From the NCBI RefSeq assembly GCF_954871325.1, contig NC_088779.1, positions 6,450,846 to 6,514,845 on the forward strand: 64,000 nt of DNA, in the 5' to 3' direction. Origin of the DNA: Gordionus sp. m RMFG-2023. Taxonomy: Eukaryota; Nematomorpha; Gordioida; Chordodea; Parachordodidae. The translations under genes and the position numbers were made by a program. The notes below the pieces were generated by a model that was given only the letters and a program-made list of their open reading frames with translations, was not told the DNA's origin and did no database searches. Shown here piece after piece: positions 45,265-59,058 of the stretch. How positions within the stretch are numbered: the first letter of the stretch is position 1; every line of letters begins with the position of its first letter.

Positions 45265-46518
45265 ATATGCTCCCTACTTTACATCATCCCCAAGTCTGAC
45301 GGATCCCCGAGAGTCATCAATTTCCTAGACGTCGAAGAATTTTTTCAAGAACCCGTTCCACCTCAAGTCCATCCCAATGATGTCTGGAAAACTTGAAAGA
45401 GCCAAATTCTCGTGTTAGATAGATAGTAGATCCGCCTTCTTCTCAATACCGATATCACATTAGACGTTTCTTTCTACTATTTCAAGAACAAACTTTAGGT
45501 ACACAGTGCTTCCTATGGGAGTATCCTTTAGCCCATACTGTATACAGTCAACTTGCAATCGAAAAATCAGTATTGGACCCAAATCCTTACACTACCTACC
45601 TGGGTATTCCCATCGATTTGCAAACAAAAAAGCTAACAGCTGATAACGATAACCTGCCGACGCCTCGCCCTATGCCTCGATATTCAGACGTTATTCATAG
45701 CTACATCTGGATGGCCGGCTACTAGCCGCTATAGACTTAGGCCACTTCGCGTACTATCACTGGAATGTCGCGGCTCTTCTTGCCCTACATTATCATGAAC
45801 CCCTAGCTCACATCCGTGGTGGATATCTACGTAGCCTTCTAGAAAGCTCAAATCATCGTGGACGCCCTACAAGCTCCAATCAGTATACGATACCCGGCAA
45901 ACAATGCTGTATATACGAAAGAGTCCGATTTACATATAGGAATCTCCTTTTAGGATATGGACAATCTCTCTGTCGCCTATCAGGAAGTGGCCCTCATTTT
46001 CAAATATACCCAAGCACGCTATCCTACACAACGCAAAAAAGATACTCGCGGGGGGAATATGATCACTACTAGCTATCGATAAGGATGGGGTACCTCCGCT
46101 CATCTTTTCGGATTCATCAGTAAGCTTACTGTCTATAGGAAAGGAGGTTCAAGGTTCCCATCTATCGAAGTAGCTATAACTCAGATTCTTAGGAAGATTG
46201 GGCTTCCGGACTTCACCGCGATAAGCCAAAATATCAAATGCCCCACCGGCCACTGTTAATGAACTTGCTCGCACTTGGATTGGTGACAGATCCGCCCTGG
46301 CCTTCTTTAGCCAACCACAACTTGAACAAGCTATAAGAGATCTGGAAGATCAACACTCACTGTTTGGAACAGAAATGATTAACACTATCACTGATCTCAG
46401 GATTATTAATACCATCAATCGAGACGTGGAACATGGAGCAAATATCGATTCATACCGACATAACTCAACGATTAAAGTAGCAACAGTCAAAAAACCCTAC
46501 GGAATAAAATCGACATAG
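45265..46518 (+). pseudogene. Decayed reverse transcriptase-like region
   Basis: Broken frames carry RT signatures in order: IIPKSDGSPRVINF (about 45280-45325), an SAFFSIPI-like stretch near 45432, FRYTVLPMGVSFSPYCIQ (about 45494-45546) and YLGIPIDLQTKKL (about 45600-45635). Later, FSDSSVSLLSIG (about 46105) is weakly RNase H-like. The last part is open from 46225 to 46518 (LARTWIGDRSALAFF, EQAIRDLEDQHSLFG) with no match. Stops and frame changes show it is inactive. The LPMGxSFSP style suggests a DIRS-like or other LTR-related element, but I see no long terminal repeats, integrase or tyrosine recombinase, so the class is open. Confidence 0.55.
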
Positions 46519-47823
46519 CGATAGAACGATTCATCCGCCAATATTTTTTATATAAATACACAAATATTACATATAATCACCCATTATCAATCACTTTTTA
46601 CATCTTCTCGAAATATTGTTAAATTACTTATATTTACGTACACCTGTTATACACCCTTCCTCAAAATTTATGAAAGGGTTGTTAGAAATCAGCTGGAAAA
46701 TATTTAAAGAAATAGAAGAAAATTATGGAAAAGGTTTTAACAATTTAAAATTGGAAAATAAAAAATGTGAAACCATATTTTTTCTTAGAAAGGGGGAGGG
46801 TTAATTCCAATAATCCCTTTTTTATACAGATATCAATCCATTGGATTTTTTTCTGTAGATTTCATTTTCCCTCAGGTCCGTGGAATTATTTTCCTAGATT
46901 CTTAATATAAATAATTTTATCTACTTTTAATTTATTTTTCCTTTGAGTTTTACAATATTCAAAATATTTTTATCTAATTCTTAGTTCAGCATATATGATA
47001 GGACTCTAATGCTTATCGTATAAAATATTAATAAGTAATATGGTAAATATAACAAAGTAGCAGAGACTGTGAAGGCCTGTACCCTGAGGTTGGTTTACGT
47101 TATTTACTTTTATCGCTGTTACTGACTTACATAAGAAACCTTTGGACACATTTCAAAAATATATTCATCATGGGCACAAATTTTGAAACTGTTTAATATT
47201 TACTTTGGCAATTATTATTCTGATTGACTAACGTGATTCTTCTCTCATGTATATAGCCGCATTGGTTTCATAATTTATCACTTCATTAATTCAATTCAAG
47301 TTATATCCAGGTTATAGCCAAAAATTAAAAAACTATTGGCAATGATTCTCTAATATTTTAAATTTTGGCAAGGTTTCAAAATTCATATGTAGCTTAATTG
47401 ACTAACGGCTAATTCCGCCAGTGAGATAAATTGAGTATTGGCATAGGTTATCGAATTAAAACTTTTTAAGGTGGCTTCGCCATATTAACAAAAAACATCT
47501 ACTTTTGATCTAAATTTAATTTTTTTATAAATGTTAAAATTTAACTAAAGTTTAATATCAAGGTTATTTTATATATATCATTATCAATATATAAAAAATA
47601 AGTATCTTGATGCAAATTGAAAATGGACAGAAATAATTTAATGATTTATGGAACAAAAAAAAACTAAAGATAAAATTAGCTTATCCATCTTTAAAAGAAA
47701 TTAAATTTTAGTATTATTTGTAGTATATTCAAGCATTCTTCCTGAAAAACGGAAGCTTCCTTTACCCAAATATCTACTTTTCCCTTAAAAAAACTTAGGC
47801 GACAACCACTAAAGTGGAACTCT
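46519..47823. other. AT-rich spacer
   Basis: No gene or repeat boundary that I can support. Confidence 0.4.
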
Positions 47824-47831
47824 CATGTAGG

Positions 47832-48113
47832 CATAAGCGGAGCCGTGAGGATGGAGGAGGGGGCAAGGTAAATTTTTCTCTCCATCAAAGTTAATTATTT
47901 TTCAAATAACGATTAAAATTAAAAAATTTAAGAAAAAAGGTATTTTTATGTAAATGAAAGTGAAAACCTAACAATATTTTTAAAAAGATCGAATATAGCC
48001 AATGGCCTACAATAAGTAGATCTAAAGACCTCCAACAAAATTGGTGGGGGGAAAGGGGTTATCTAATAGTGCGCCTCCTTCTCACCCCTAGCGAAATTCT
48101 GGCTACGCCTATG
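47832..48113. mobile_element. 282-bp hAT MITE
   Basis: Ends CATAAGCGGAGCC and GGCTACGCCTATG are inverted repeats. Flanks CATGTAGG (47824-47831) and CATGCAGG (48114-48121) are a 7/8 target duplication. G-rich next to the left end, C-rich next to the right, as in the larger hAT element at 14263-16028. Confidence 0.8.
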
Positions 48114-48121
48114 CATGCAGG

Positions 48122-50014
48122 CTTCAGTGATTCCTTATTCTCGCGACTCAACTTTATATCCTACTTGGAATAAACTTGAAAGCCCTTTTAAAGATAATGA
48201 AGCACATGTCTATTTGTTTTTCTCAAATTTTATTTAATAATTTTTTTTCACCACTTATTATATTATCTAAGTTTCAACGCATGAAGTTATATTTATTTTC
48301 GTTTCATTAACCTTAGAGCTTTTCACCTCCATTCCAATAATTTAGAGATGGAGTTAATCTGACTCTTATATATCCTCAATAATATATTGATAAACGGGGA
48401 TTAGATATATATTCTTCCATTTATCCCCCATCCTATTTTTAAAAAAATATTAAATAAATATATTGATACGATTCCAAGCCGCCAGTCATTTTAAATGTGG
48501 TTCCTTTCTCTCAGATTGGATATATTTTGAGATATTAAACCAATTATTCTTGGGACTTGTTAAACTTAAAGGCTTGATTTAATTACGATTTATAAAAACG
48601 GCCAACTCAATATTTTAGTAAAGAAAAATATTTGTTAAAAGATGTCCAAACATTTATGTCATCTATTAGTTAAATCTTCAGGCTTATGTGATATTTATCT
48701 GGATAAAATATTGAGCTATTTTTAAAAATCACTCTAGCCGTTTAACAAAACTACTTAGATCACTAAGTTAAAGATATAAAATTATAATTCAATTTTATTT
48801 TATTAAAAAATCTTCGATTCTTCTGTTAACTGAGCCCACTTTTAATGATTCCCCACATTCAAAACTATCGATTTGTAATAATAGAAAAGGGAAAGATAGG
48901 CCGCAATATGTTAAAAACAATCGTGTTAGTAAATATATAATATAGCAAGCGTGAAGATCGCAAAACTGTTCCAAATTATAAAATGCTACGTTTTATTGAA
49001 ATAATTATGGTACGATCAAATAAATGTTGTTTTTTAATATCTTTTTAATTTGGTATTTTATTAAAGAATATGAAAAGCTCATTTTCCCCAATTATTCTTT
49101 AGAATTTGATTTAGTTGATTTTCCAATATATGTAAATAGAAATTGCTAGAATTTGATGAAATATAAGTAACTCAAGACTCGCAAATATAATTTTTTTTTC
49201 TTCAAAAACTTGCTAGATAGATTTTCATCAGGTTAAGCGCCTTTAAATTGCAGAATTTTATAAAGATAATCAGAATAATAGCTCTTTTAATTTTAACACT
49301 ATAATTAGATTCATCGCTAAATATACCTTTATATAACTGATCTATTGTCAAATTAATATGATTATTGACCCTAATTTTTCCCTTTAGAATTTTCACTATG
49401 TTATATATTCAAAGATGATCGCAAATATCTGTGATCCTATCATAGGATATCAGAATGTATATTATAAAATTCGAATAAAGCTGATCTAAATTTTTCCTAA
49501 GTATGTAGTATTTTTTGGGCATTTCGCAATTATAACTGCCATATCAACACGTTTATGCTGCCACTCACACTCTCCATGGGATGCTAAACAATAAAGCGGA
49601 AAATTTCCTCACTCTTCTAGAGATCATTTGAGTGCTAATTTATATTGAAATTAGCTAAATTAAACAAAAAAAAAGAAAAATGAAACAGTTAGCAATGGAA
49701 AATAATTTTCGTTGGCAAAAAATATTTGTAGTTTAAAAATTATTCTATAGGAATAAAATAAAAGTGACCGAAGATTAAGACGATCTTGATTTATTTTTAT
49801 TTGTGTAAAAATATTAAAATCCATTAGTAATTTTAAAAAAATTTTATACTATAGGGGTAAATGAATGACATATTAAATTAGTCCACTTACTAAACAACGA
49901 CCAAAATTTATTATTATTTAATATATTATAACGGAATCACGTGGTCGAGGCTGATCTACTATATATCAACACCCCTCACCTCTAAAAACGGAATCACCTA
50001 GTTGACCTATGGTC
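48122..50014. other. Gene-poor stretch with a decayed MITE
   Basis: About 48558-48752 is an old TAGTGTTGTTAA-family copy (AACGGCCAACTCAATATTTTAG, ending GCCGTTTAACAAAACTA). Otherwise nothing recognised. Confidence 0.5.
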
Positions 50015-50080
50015 CATGGGGGATTCGAACCCAGAACTATTTGATTGTGATACATGCACTGAACTGTTTAGGCTACAAAG
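50015..50080 (-). mobile_element. tRNA-derived SINE head
   Basis: On the minus strand an A-box-like GTAGCCTAAACAGTTCAGTG (50076-50057) is followed by CACAATCAAATAG and a perfect B box GGTTCGAATCC (50031-50021). The arms do not close into a tRNA. The body may extend to about 49930, where GGAATCACSTRGT occurs twice. Confidence 0.6.
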
Positions 50081-50419
50081 GCTACTCGAAAGATACAACT
50101 ATTTTGTATATAAGGATAAAATTACAACGCTCTCTAAATATTTTAATAAAACGCATAAAACATTCCTCCTATTTTTCTCCAACTCCCCCCTGTGTTAAAT
50201 TATATGCCACTTGCCTTTTTATACATCTCAAAGTATTCCAATACAGTCAACCTTAAATTCGGGACATCTTCTATCATTTTATTCCACATTTTTATACAAT
50301 AATTATAATAATTGGGTTAGGCATTGAATGATATTAATACGGTCATTGATGGCATTTTCTTTAGATAGAACGAAATTCCATGAAAAATTTGAATTTCACG
50401 GGTCACTAATCTTAATTAT

Positions 50420-50660
50420 TAAACCTCACTATAGTTGGTTACTATATTTTTAGCCTTTTCAGCCAATTTTTAACCGTCTAAAAAATCGGCAAATCAAGTT
50501 TCGAGTCTAAAATTAATACTTCGGCCTCGGGGTTTATCTTAAAAAGATAGCAGCTCAAATTTGGAAGAAACTAATATAAATTTAAACGCCTTAACATAAA
50601 CGGATATTCTCCAACAGACGCCTGAAGATTGAGCCGAAACCTAACTATACACCTCACTAC
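50420..50660 (+). repeat. Dispersed repeat, copy A
   Basis: TTACTATATTTTTAG, then GAAACTAATATAAATTTAAACGCCTTAAC and CGGATATTCTCC-like blocks recur in inverted orientation at 58560-58770. Type unknown. Confidence 0.55.
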
Positions 50661-53600
50661 CAAATTAAAGCGGTATTTCTACCCTGGCATGAACAAAACA
50701 TACCAATTGTGCTCGGGCAGTGTGGTTCCTTAATATACTGTCTTAATATTAAGATTTAAAAAATTAAAAATATGTAGTAATAATGATATATATATATATA
50801 ATAATTTAAAAGGTGAGAAATTTAAGGAAAATATTCATTATTTTTTTTTTGTGAGAATATTTAAATATTTTTTTAACTTTTTATTTACTCTTAAAATACA
50901 TTTTATTTCTAATAGACTTTTTCTTTTAAAATTTCACGGCATTTTATATATGTATATGAGGAGCGGAATCTTATTTATTCCTTCTTCTAATAAAGAAAAA
51001 AAATAAAAGAATTTTCCCACGTTAAAAAATGCTAAAGAAAAAAGTAAAATATATTATATATTATACAAATATTTTATTCTTATAAAAGTGTTAATAAAAA
51101 CAATATAGTATTAATAATACAATACCTATTTTGAAAAAATAAAAATTGCAAAAAAAAATATGTGAATGTCAAAGGTGAGATGGAAAAAGGGGAATGAGGA
51201 ACACAGTGGCCAAAGGAAAAAAAGAAGACATTTAAAATATGCGCTTAATTTTTTTAAAAATAAGGAAAGAAAGAATATAAAATATTGATTATATATTTTA
51301 TTTGAAAATTCTGTATCTCAATATCATAAGATCGGAAAGGAACTAATATTATAGATTAAATTAAATGACGTATTGCCAACTTCGATGTGACGATTTGGTT
51401 AGGTTTTTCGTTAGGGCTCGAACCAAAAGAATTATTTTTTGAATGTCCGTTAAAAATTAACGAGATAAGGCATATAAACTAAGGTTAAGTTACCGTTACC
51501 AATCAAAATACTATTATAAACCAAAATAATGTTTTTAGATTTAAAAGGGAAAAATATTATAATTTTTTTTTTTGAATTTGAACTATTTATTTGATATATA
51601 TATTGAAAGACGATTTTTTTTGATCCGATAGTTGGAATTATAAGAAGAACGACATTTGGGTTAAGATGATTGAAGACCCTAAAGCATCATATTTTGGTTC
51701 TCTCAATTTACGAACAAACGTAGAGTTCTCTGTATAAAATGTTATAATCCTGACATAAGTCTTTGCGATCATTCTCACTTTTGGATATCCTTTAAATCAG
51801 GGATCTGCCAAGTTATTATAATTTTGGCTTTTTTTTGCCAAATGGTTTCAGAAGGAAATTGATGAAATGAGAAACGAACTAATGTTTAATGAACAATCAT
51901 GTCATTTTTTCATCTTGAAAATTAATATAATTTAAGATTAATTTTTTTTTTAAAAAAAACGTCCGTATTATTTTTCGCCCAGGAGACCAGGTGTGCCTGT
52001 CTCTGATTTAATCAAATCAATAAATATTAAATATATAAATACAAATGATTAGTAAAATTTAGTATTAATTTATTAAAGATTAGTTAGATTAATATAATCC
52101 AATTTCAATTTAATCAGTACCGTTGTTGGAGAGGGGGGGAGGGTTACACGGAGAGCCAACAACGCTTCCCAACCCCCCTCTCCCCCTAAGAAAAATTTCT
52201 GGAGGGAGCCCCCTGAAATATTTTGAAAAAATAATTATCCTTTTTTGGTGTTTCAAATTTTTTGCCATTTTAGGCAAACATTCCCTCATTTTAAGTTAGA
52301 ATTATCATCCTCTTTTTTTGCTAATTTTCAAATTCCCATATTTTTGATCATTATATAATACAAATGCCTTATCTTCTTGCTTGTGAAAATTTTAAAAAAG
52401 CAAAAGAAAGAAAGAAAGAAAGAAAGTGATTGAAGTAAAAAATGTTTGAGAAAAAATTATATAAAATAAAAAAGAAAGAAAAATTCAATCTTAATTTCAT
52501 TCATGATTTTATAAATGATTATAACATTGACAATTTTTTTTTTAAATTTAAATAATAAAAATATTTATTATATACATTTTTAATTTATGAATTTTTTTTT
52601 TTTAATATATTGGAATTTTTTTTTAATATAATAAAAAAAGTGTAAAAAATTAGCATAAAATATTAATTCCTTCTCTATTACCTTCCTCTTCTAACCTTTT
52701 AGAAAGAAAGAAAGAAAAAATTGATAAGTTAACTTAAGTTGACGTTTCGATCTATATGCATATATTTTCTATAAAACATTTGTAACAAATATATGGAAAT
52801 TTATAAATATTTATTTTCATTTTGAAATCATTTAAAGAATGAGTTTAAAAAGAAAATGGATCTGTTATTTAAAGTGGATTAATAAATTGACAAATAATTA
52901 CATTTTTTTTTTCACATTGCCATCGTGTGATTTTTTTTTCTCTTGATTTTAAAAATATCATCTTTTAATTTCCATTTTAAAAGTTGTCCAAAAAAAAGTT
53001 TAATTGAAAACACCAGAGTTGTTAAAGGATCTAGATATAAAAATTTGGTATCTGTATCTAGATATTATTTTAGACGATGTATCTGTATCTAGATCCATTT
53101 AAAAAATATCTTTTAACAACTCTGGAAAACACCTAATTAGTGTTGTAAAGCCTGATTTGGATCAATTTGTGATTTTGGCTAAGCATCGAGATTTGACAAA
53201 CAGATGTTCCAAGCATTTCTGCCAGCTATGTGCAAAATCTTTAGGCTTACATGATGCTATTTTAGTTATAATCTAATTCTGGCCATTTTTTAATTAAACA
53301 ACACTAAACCCAAATTAATGTCACGAGATTTATGTCCTGTTGTTTTCTACTGACAAGTGACCAGTTAAAAATAACTGAAACTGGTTAAAATTTTGTAAAA
53401 AAAAAATAAATTAACTCGATGAAAGTAGATCACTTACCCCAAAGATGCAGTTGTCTCAAATATTTGTTTTATATTTTAATATTCTTAGATAGATAAGATA
53501 CGATGAAAAGTCTTTTCCGTTCAACTGAAATTTAAATTTTATCTTACATAAAAAAAAACATTAAAGAAACTAAATTAGAATTTAGGATTGCTGACCCACC

Positions 53601-56600
53601 AAGTATTTCTATTTAATGCTATTTATATTTTTTTTTTAATTGGTGGTTTTTCATACAATTTCTAAAGTATATAGTATTAATTTTAAAATTTCGCTTCCCA
53701 AACTTGCAAATGTCTTAAGAATATTGTTTATCGTAGCTTCATAATATATAAATAAATTATGGGGAATTTTTCTTTTCAGATGAACGATCATCAATTGCAC
53801 ATAGAACTTATTTTAAAATAAAATTTAAAAAAATTTAATTGACTTTTGTTGTATCGTATTTTATGCCAAATTTCTATAATTATATCATTAAAAAAAATAA
53901 TATATATATATATATTACCTTTCAAAATCTTTAGAAGTTTATAAAAGTTTAGTAAATAATAATTATTTTACAAGTTAAAATATACAAATTTTTAGTAAAA
54001 TAAATAAATAAATAGAATAAATATAAAATATTAATAATAGGTTAAGGTTTGTAGAAATAGGATACCTTCTTCTATATAATATTTAGATATAAAAAAAATG
54101 AAAACATAAAACAAGAACATAATATTTATTTTTTATTTTTTAATTCTTAAATAAAAGGAGGATATCATAATTATTTATTAACTTTGTAAATTATATGTAT
54201 ATCTATTCGAAATTTTTTTACAATTCAATCATTATAATATAATTAGTTCGATAATTTTTTTAACCCATTAATTATTTACAAATCATAATATCAGAATTAA
54301 TTCGTATAGTTTTAAGTTATATGATTGGGAATAACTATAATGGTATTAACTGTAAACAAAAAATTAGGCTCTAAATAATAGCTTACAAGATGATTTACAT
54401 CAAGAAAACAGAGAAAAATACTGATCCAAGATAATTTATAAATGATAAGAGATTTATTTTTATAAAACGTATTATATTTTCTTGTATATTCCTCTGGTGT
54501 TAAGGAAAGAATAAATAGAAAATAAAGAAATAATTGGTGTGGATTCCCTCCTTGATATACAAATATCAGTAATCATAATATAATATAATATAATATAAAA
54601 TGGATTACAACTAGTTTCCCATTCATCTCAATTTTTGAGCTATTCTAGCTAATTGGAAAACCGGAGGTGATGATTTATTATTCTAGATATATAGACATAT
54701 AACTAGGTACAGTGGTTTAATTTATGGCATTCTCTTGTCCTCGTAGGGACCTCTATAACTGGGACGGAGATGGCAAGATTCTTATTGAAATTATGGGGGA
54801 AGTAGTAGTTATTAAACGCTATCGTCATTTGAATAAATTCGAAGAGGGGTTGGGAATAATTTTGATTGATTTTATATTTTTTATGCGGGTACGAGTAATA
54901 GCGACATTGGCTTAGAAGATGTATAGAAGTCGTTGTGTTTATCGTCTATGATAAAATAATTAAAAGACAAGATCAGCTGTGAAAGCTGCTAGTACGAATT
55001 TGATTTTCAACGAATGTTAAACTGTTTTTTGGACATAAGCATGAAGTGGGTGACAATTTTTTTTCTGTTGTTTCCTTTTTTTCCATATTTTCTTCTTATA
55101 GATTCTCTAATTTTAAAATTATGTTGCTTTTCGTTACTGGTAATAAACCCGAACATCTATTTCCGAATCATTCCCGCGGTATATGTTTTTTCCGGTTAGA
55201 GAAAAAAACCAGGCGCCAGGATTTAGGGGATCATATGATCACCATTTTTTTTTATAACTTAAATAATTCCTTATTTATTTAATATATCCTTATCGAATTA
55301 TAATAAATTAAATGTGTAGATCCTGAGTGAAATAACCTCTTTAATGATTACAGTCTTCATGTATAATCTATGTCACTAGCGAGCGATAGGACTTTCTTAC
55401 ACTTTTTTCCCTCTATTTCTCATTTCTAACTCTAACCCAATAACTTTGTATACACTTGACTTGGTCCATTCATCCCAACTATCAGCTCATTTTTGCTAAT
55501 TTCGCTAACAGCGTCTCACTTATAACAAATTTTATGTCTTACTTATTATAATTAATCAATTATCATGGTAAATTAATTGGTAGGTGACAAACAAGCAAAC
55601 GAAAATCAAATTAATCTATATAAAAAATAAATAAAAATTTTTTTTCATAACATAAATGATTAATTTTGACTACCTCTACCTCTACTACTTGACTCTTCAT
55701 ATATAATTATTATGATTATAAAATTAATTTATATAAATATAATGAACCTGAAATGGCATTTTCTTTTTAAAAAAACATTTTATAAAAAACAATCTTAACG
55801 GGAAATAAAATTGATTATAATTTGTTTTCCCTTTAAAATATAATAGGAGTTATCATGTAAAAATGTCATATTTATTTATTCATATTTAATGATAAAAAAA
55901 AGAAGCTTTGCCCATGATATCGACGCACCTTTAAGCTAAATCCTTACTTTTAAAAAGAAAATTATTATATTTTAAATACCTGTTGTCTTTGTATTAATTT
56001 TTTTTTTTTATCTTCTTAATGTTTTTTTTTGTTTTTTAAACATTTTTGTTTTTAAATTTTTATTTATATTATTATTAAAAATGTAAAATATTATTCTTCC
56101 CGTTATATTTAGTGTATCTGTATTCCTCACTTTTCACCTCTTCTACAGTCGACACTTCATCATGAAACATAAAAAGGTAAATATTTATAAAATAATTATT
56201 TATTTTAAATGATTTTTTTTTATTAAAAGTTTTATAATATTCAAAATCTTTGATTTATAATTATTTATTTTTGAAAAAAAAATATGTAAATTATGTATGT
56301 CAACCTATTCCCCTCTTCTCTTATCCTCATCCTGTAATAAACATTTTCATTTTAAACAATATGAAATTTTCATTTGAAATAGATATTTAAAAAAAAAAAA
56401 CTATTAATAAGTATATACTTATTAATTTTTTCGATATTTATTACAAAACTTTTTTTAAATATTTATTAATTATTAATTAATTAATTAATTTGGTAAAAAT
56501 AATTAAAATGATTATTGATAATTAATTCACATCCTCCTCCTTCTCCCAATTTTTTTATTTAAAAAGTATGAAATTCCCATTATTATTAATTAATTAATTA

Positions 56601-56734
56601 TTCATGGAAATAAAGGTATAGTGATGAAGAAACTTTATAGCATTCGAAAATAAAAATAAATATAATTATGGAAAACCCAAAGTATTCGTTCTTCTTCCAT
56701 TATTTTTTACCAATAACAAAACACTTGCACGGGT
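50661..56734. other. Long AT-rich stretch
   Basis: No recognised gene. It holds an (AAAG)n run at about 52398-52422, a MITE at 53138-53306, a GGAGAGGGGGGGAGGG/CCCCCCTCTCCCCC pair at about 52128-52195 that may be repeat ends, and a more balanced-composition patch at about 54720-55010 whose frames are all broken. Confidence 0.4.
53138..53306. mobile_element. Decayed MITE, TAGTGTTGTTAA family
   Basis: Starts TAGTGTTGTAAAG and ends AACAACACTA; the body shares AGCATTTCTGCCAGCTATG and AAAATCTTTAGGCTTACAT with 709-912. Flanks match at about 5 of 8. Confidence 0.6.
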
Positions 56735-57082
56735 ATGGCTGAAACAACGGGTTATTTTAGCGGGAGAGATCCTTTTTCTAAAAAGAAATCATGCATTCCG
56801 ATCATCGCTCAAAATTTCGTACTCTCGTCATTCTTATTTTTGATATGGAATTCTTTTACGATTCTTACCAATGGACAGTCGTATTCGGATCAAATCACTA
56901 TTTCCGTGAATAAGGCCTTCACTGAAGGTTTAAAAAATTTTTTTTTTGTTATTTGTTTAGCCATTTATCCACCTTTAAATCGTTACACGTTTTCAATTAC
57001 AGTTTTTAAAAATGACAACAGCCATCAATTTATTGTTTTAAGTATTAGAAGCATGCAAGCCCTGGCGCTGGTTATATCATGA
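56735..57082 (+). CDS. Unrecognised membrane-protein-like gene or 5' exons
   Basis: Starts MAETTGYFSGRDPFSKKKSC, then a hydrophobic segment NFVLSSFLFLIWNSFTIL (about residues 29-46), then NGQSYSDQITISVNKAF. The first 193 nt are clearly less AT-rich than the surroundings. A potential 33-nt intron (56928-56960, GTTTAA...TTTGTTTAG) is a multiple of three, so both spliced and unspliced forms stay open to the TGA at 57080-57082 (104 or 115 aa). The protein may continue through further exons instead. A type II or single-pass membrane protein is a guess; no family match. Just at the stop the DNA can form a hairpin AAGCCCTGG...CCAAGGGCTT followed by seven T. Confidence 0.5.
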   Translation: MAETTGYFSGRDPFSKKKSCIPIIAQNFVLSSFLFLIWNSFTILTNGQSYSDQITISVNKAFTEGLKNFFFVICLAIYPPLNRYTFSITVFKNDNSHQFIVLSIRSMQALALVIS

Positions 57083-57769
57083 CCAAGGGCTTTTTTTAAA
57101 AAAAGTCAGCCCCATCCTAGGACAATAGATTAACAATAAAACACACCTCGGCTAGACCGGGAGGGAAATAAATACGTGGATAGATTATGTTGTATTATTT
57201 ACCAATAAAAAACTAAATAGAACTTTATTAAAAGTTTTTCTACCCCAAATATTACTTCTTAATTATTTTTACTTCATATAAAAATAACAATTTTTTTTTA
57301 AAAAAATGATTTTCTTTTTTAGAAGAATATTTTCTTGTATAAAAATTGTCCTCAAATCATGATTTTTTATAAAACAAATTGTCGCTCAATTCAATAATTG
57401 TCCAAATTTTTTTTTTTAACAATAATTATACAAAATTGTCACAATTCTCAATTGCCTTTTTGTCAGATAATACACGGAATAATTAATATTCACCTTTTCA
57501 AAAAAATTAATATATTAATAATAAATTTCCTTAAAGAAAGAATTTTTCAAATTTATAAATCGACTCCACTCTGCTTATTATTTTATTTCCATCCCCTTTT
57601 CAAATAGGTAATGTATAATAATTTATATTTAATATATTATATATAAATAATTTTTTTTTACATAACTATGCGATATTGCAAGATAAACTCATTTTCATAT
57701 AAATATCATTCACAAAAATATATATCCGCTTTGGAACAATTTAACAAAAAAAAACATGACCAAAAATAA

Positions 57770-57948
57770 TAGTGTTATTAAATTACCTAATTTTAGATCA
57801 ACTATAAAACAGCGCATTTTTATCCAAAAATATTCTAATCAGTCTTCGAGTTGAGACTTAACTTAAAAGCTTAATTCCTATTTTTTAGGTTAAAAGCTTG
57901 ATTAAGCCATAATAGAGATGGTCAAAGTTGGCTAATTTAACAACACTA
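57770..57948. mobile_element. MITE, TAGTGTTGTTAA family
   Basis: Starts TAGTGTTATTAAATTACC and ends TTTAACAACACTA. Flanks AAAAATAA and AAAAATAG are a 7/8 target duplication. Confidence 0.7.
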
Positions 57949-58429
57949 AAAAATAGAAAGGGGAAAAAAGAGAAGATATAAAAACTTTTAAAGGTTCCAA
58001 AGAAGTTTCGGATAAAAATATAAGAGGAAACATAGAGGGTAATGGTAAAATTTCAATTTTAAATTAATTTCCTATAAGAATTTCGGTTTAAAAAAAAAAT
58101 ATTATCCTTCAAATTCATATACTATGCTAGAGCGATTTATAGCTATTAGGTTGCATCTTAACTCGTCCTTTATCTAATAAAAATTCGAAATGACCGATAA
58201 AATATTTTTAGACTAATCCAAAAAAGATTAGGTTAAAACTTTTTAAGAATGTTTAAAAATAGCGAATCTAGATTTTTTTTTTAAAAAAAAGAATGGCGCT
58301 TCGGCTGCTTTCTTGAATAGATTTATAGAATTAATAATTAAGAACAAAAATTAAGTCTAGCTAAGATGCAACTTTAAATTAACTCCTCCCTCTATCATGA
58401 TTAAATTATGAAATCGTTTTCCATATCAA

Positions 58430-58790
58430 GCCGCCTCTATAGTGATTGTCAAGCGGCCGAGTTATTAATTTGGTATAGGTTCGGTCTTTTCTGTTTTAGC
58501 CCTAGAAAACTAACTCAGTCTATAATATTAATGCCTCCTTAATTATAGCTGGATAAGGGATATATGTAGGACACGATTTCAATTTAGAGGCTCGTGTCGG
58601 AGAAAATCTCTTAACGTTAAGGCCTTTTAAGTTATATCAGTTTCTTTCAAATTTCTGCTGTTATGTTTTTAAGAAAAATCCCGTCCAAAGTGATAGTTTT
58701 CGGCTAAAAAATAAGCTTAAAAATTGTCAAACGACTAAAAATATAGTAATTACCCAATTATACTCCTTAGACGAGACGACGGCGTCTGGT
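58430..58790 (-). repeat. Dispersed repeat, copy B (inverted relative to copy A)
   Basis: Read on the minus strand it gives TTACTATATTTTTAGTCG, GAAACTGATATAACTTAAAAGGCCTTAAC and GAGATTTTCTCCGACACG, lining up with 50440-50650. Confidence 0.55.
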
Positions 58791-59058
58791 GTTTTACAAA
58801 AAAAAGGACCATAAGACAGATATAAATAATAATTTTAAATTTTAAAGCGAAAATACTAAAAGAAATTACTCAAACACCTCCCCAGTTATAGATCACTAAT
58901 CGAAAAATTACACACTTCAGTTTTGATTTTTTAAAAAGTTTATTCTTGGTAAAAAAAAAAAATTGTTTTGGGCAGAAAGATTTAAAATTCTTTAATTGTT
59001 TATTGTAATTTTTCTTATATTGTTTTAAAAATTTTTGTGGTAAGTTAGCTATTGTGAG

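Noticed and set aside
50002-50256. Plus-strand frames of 60-84 codons
   Set aside because: They overlap the minus-strand SINE head and its flank and show no coding pattern.
54724-54915. 63-codon frame in a balanced-composition patch
   Set aside because: No homology, and neighbouring frames are broken; possibly UTR or old repeat. Not enough to call a gene.
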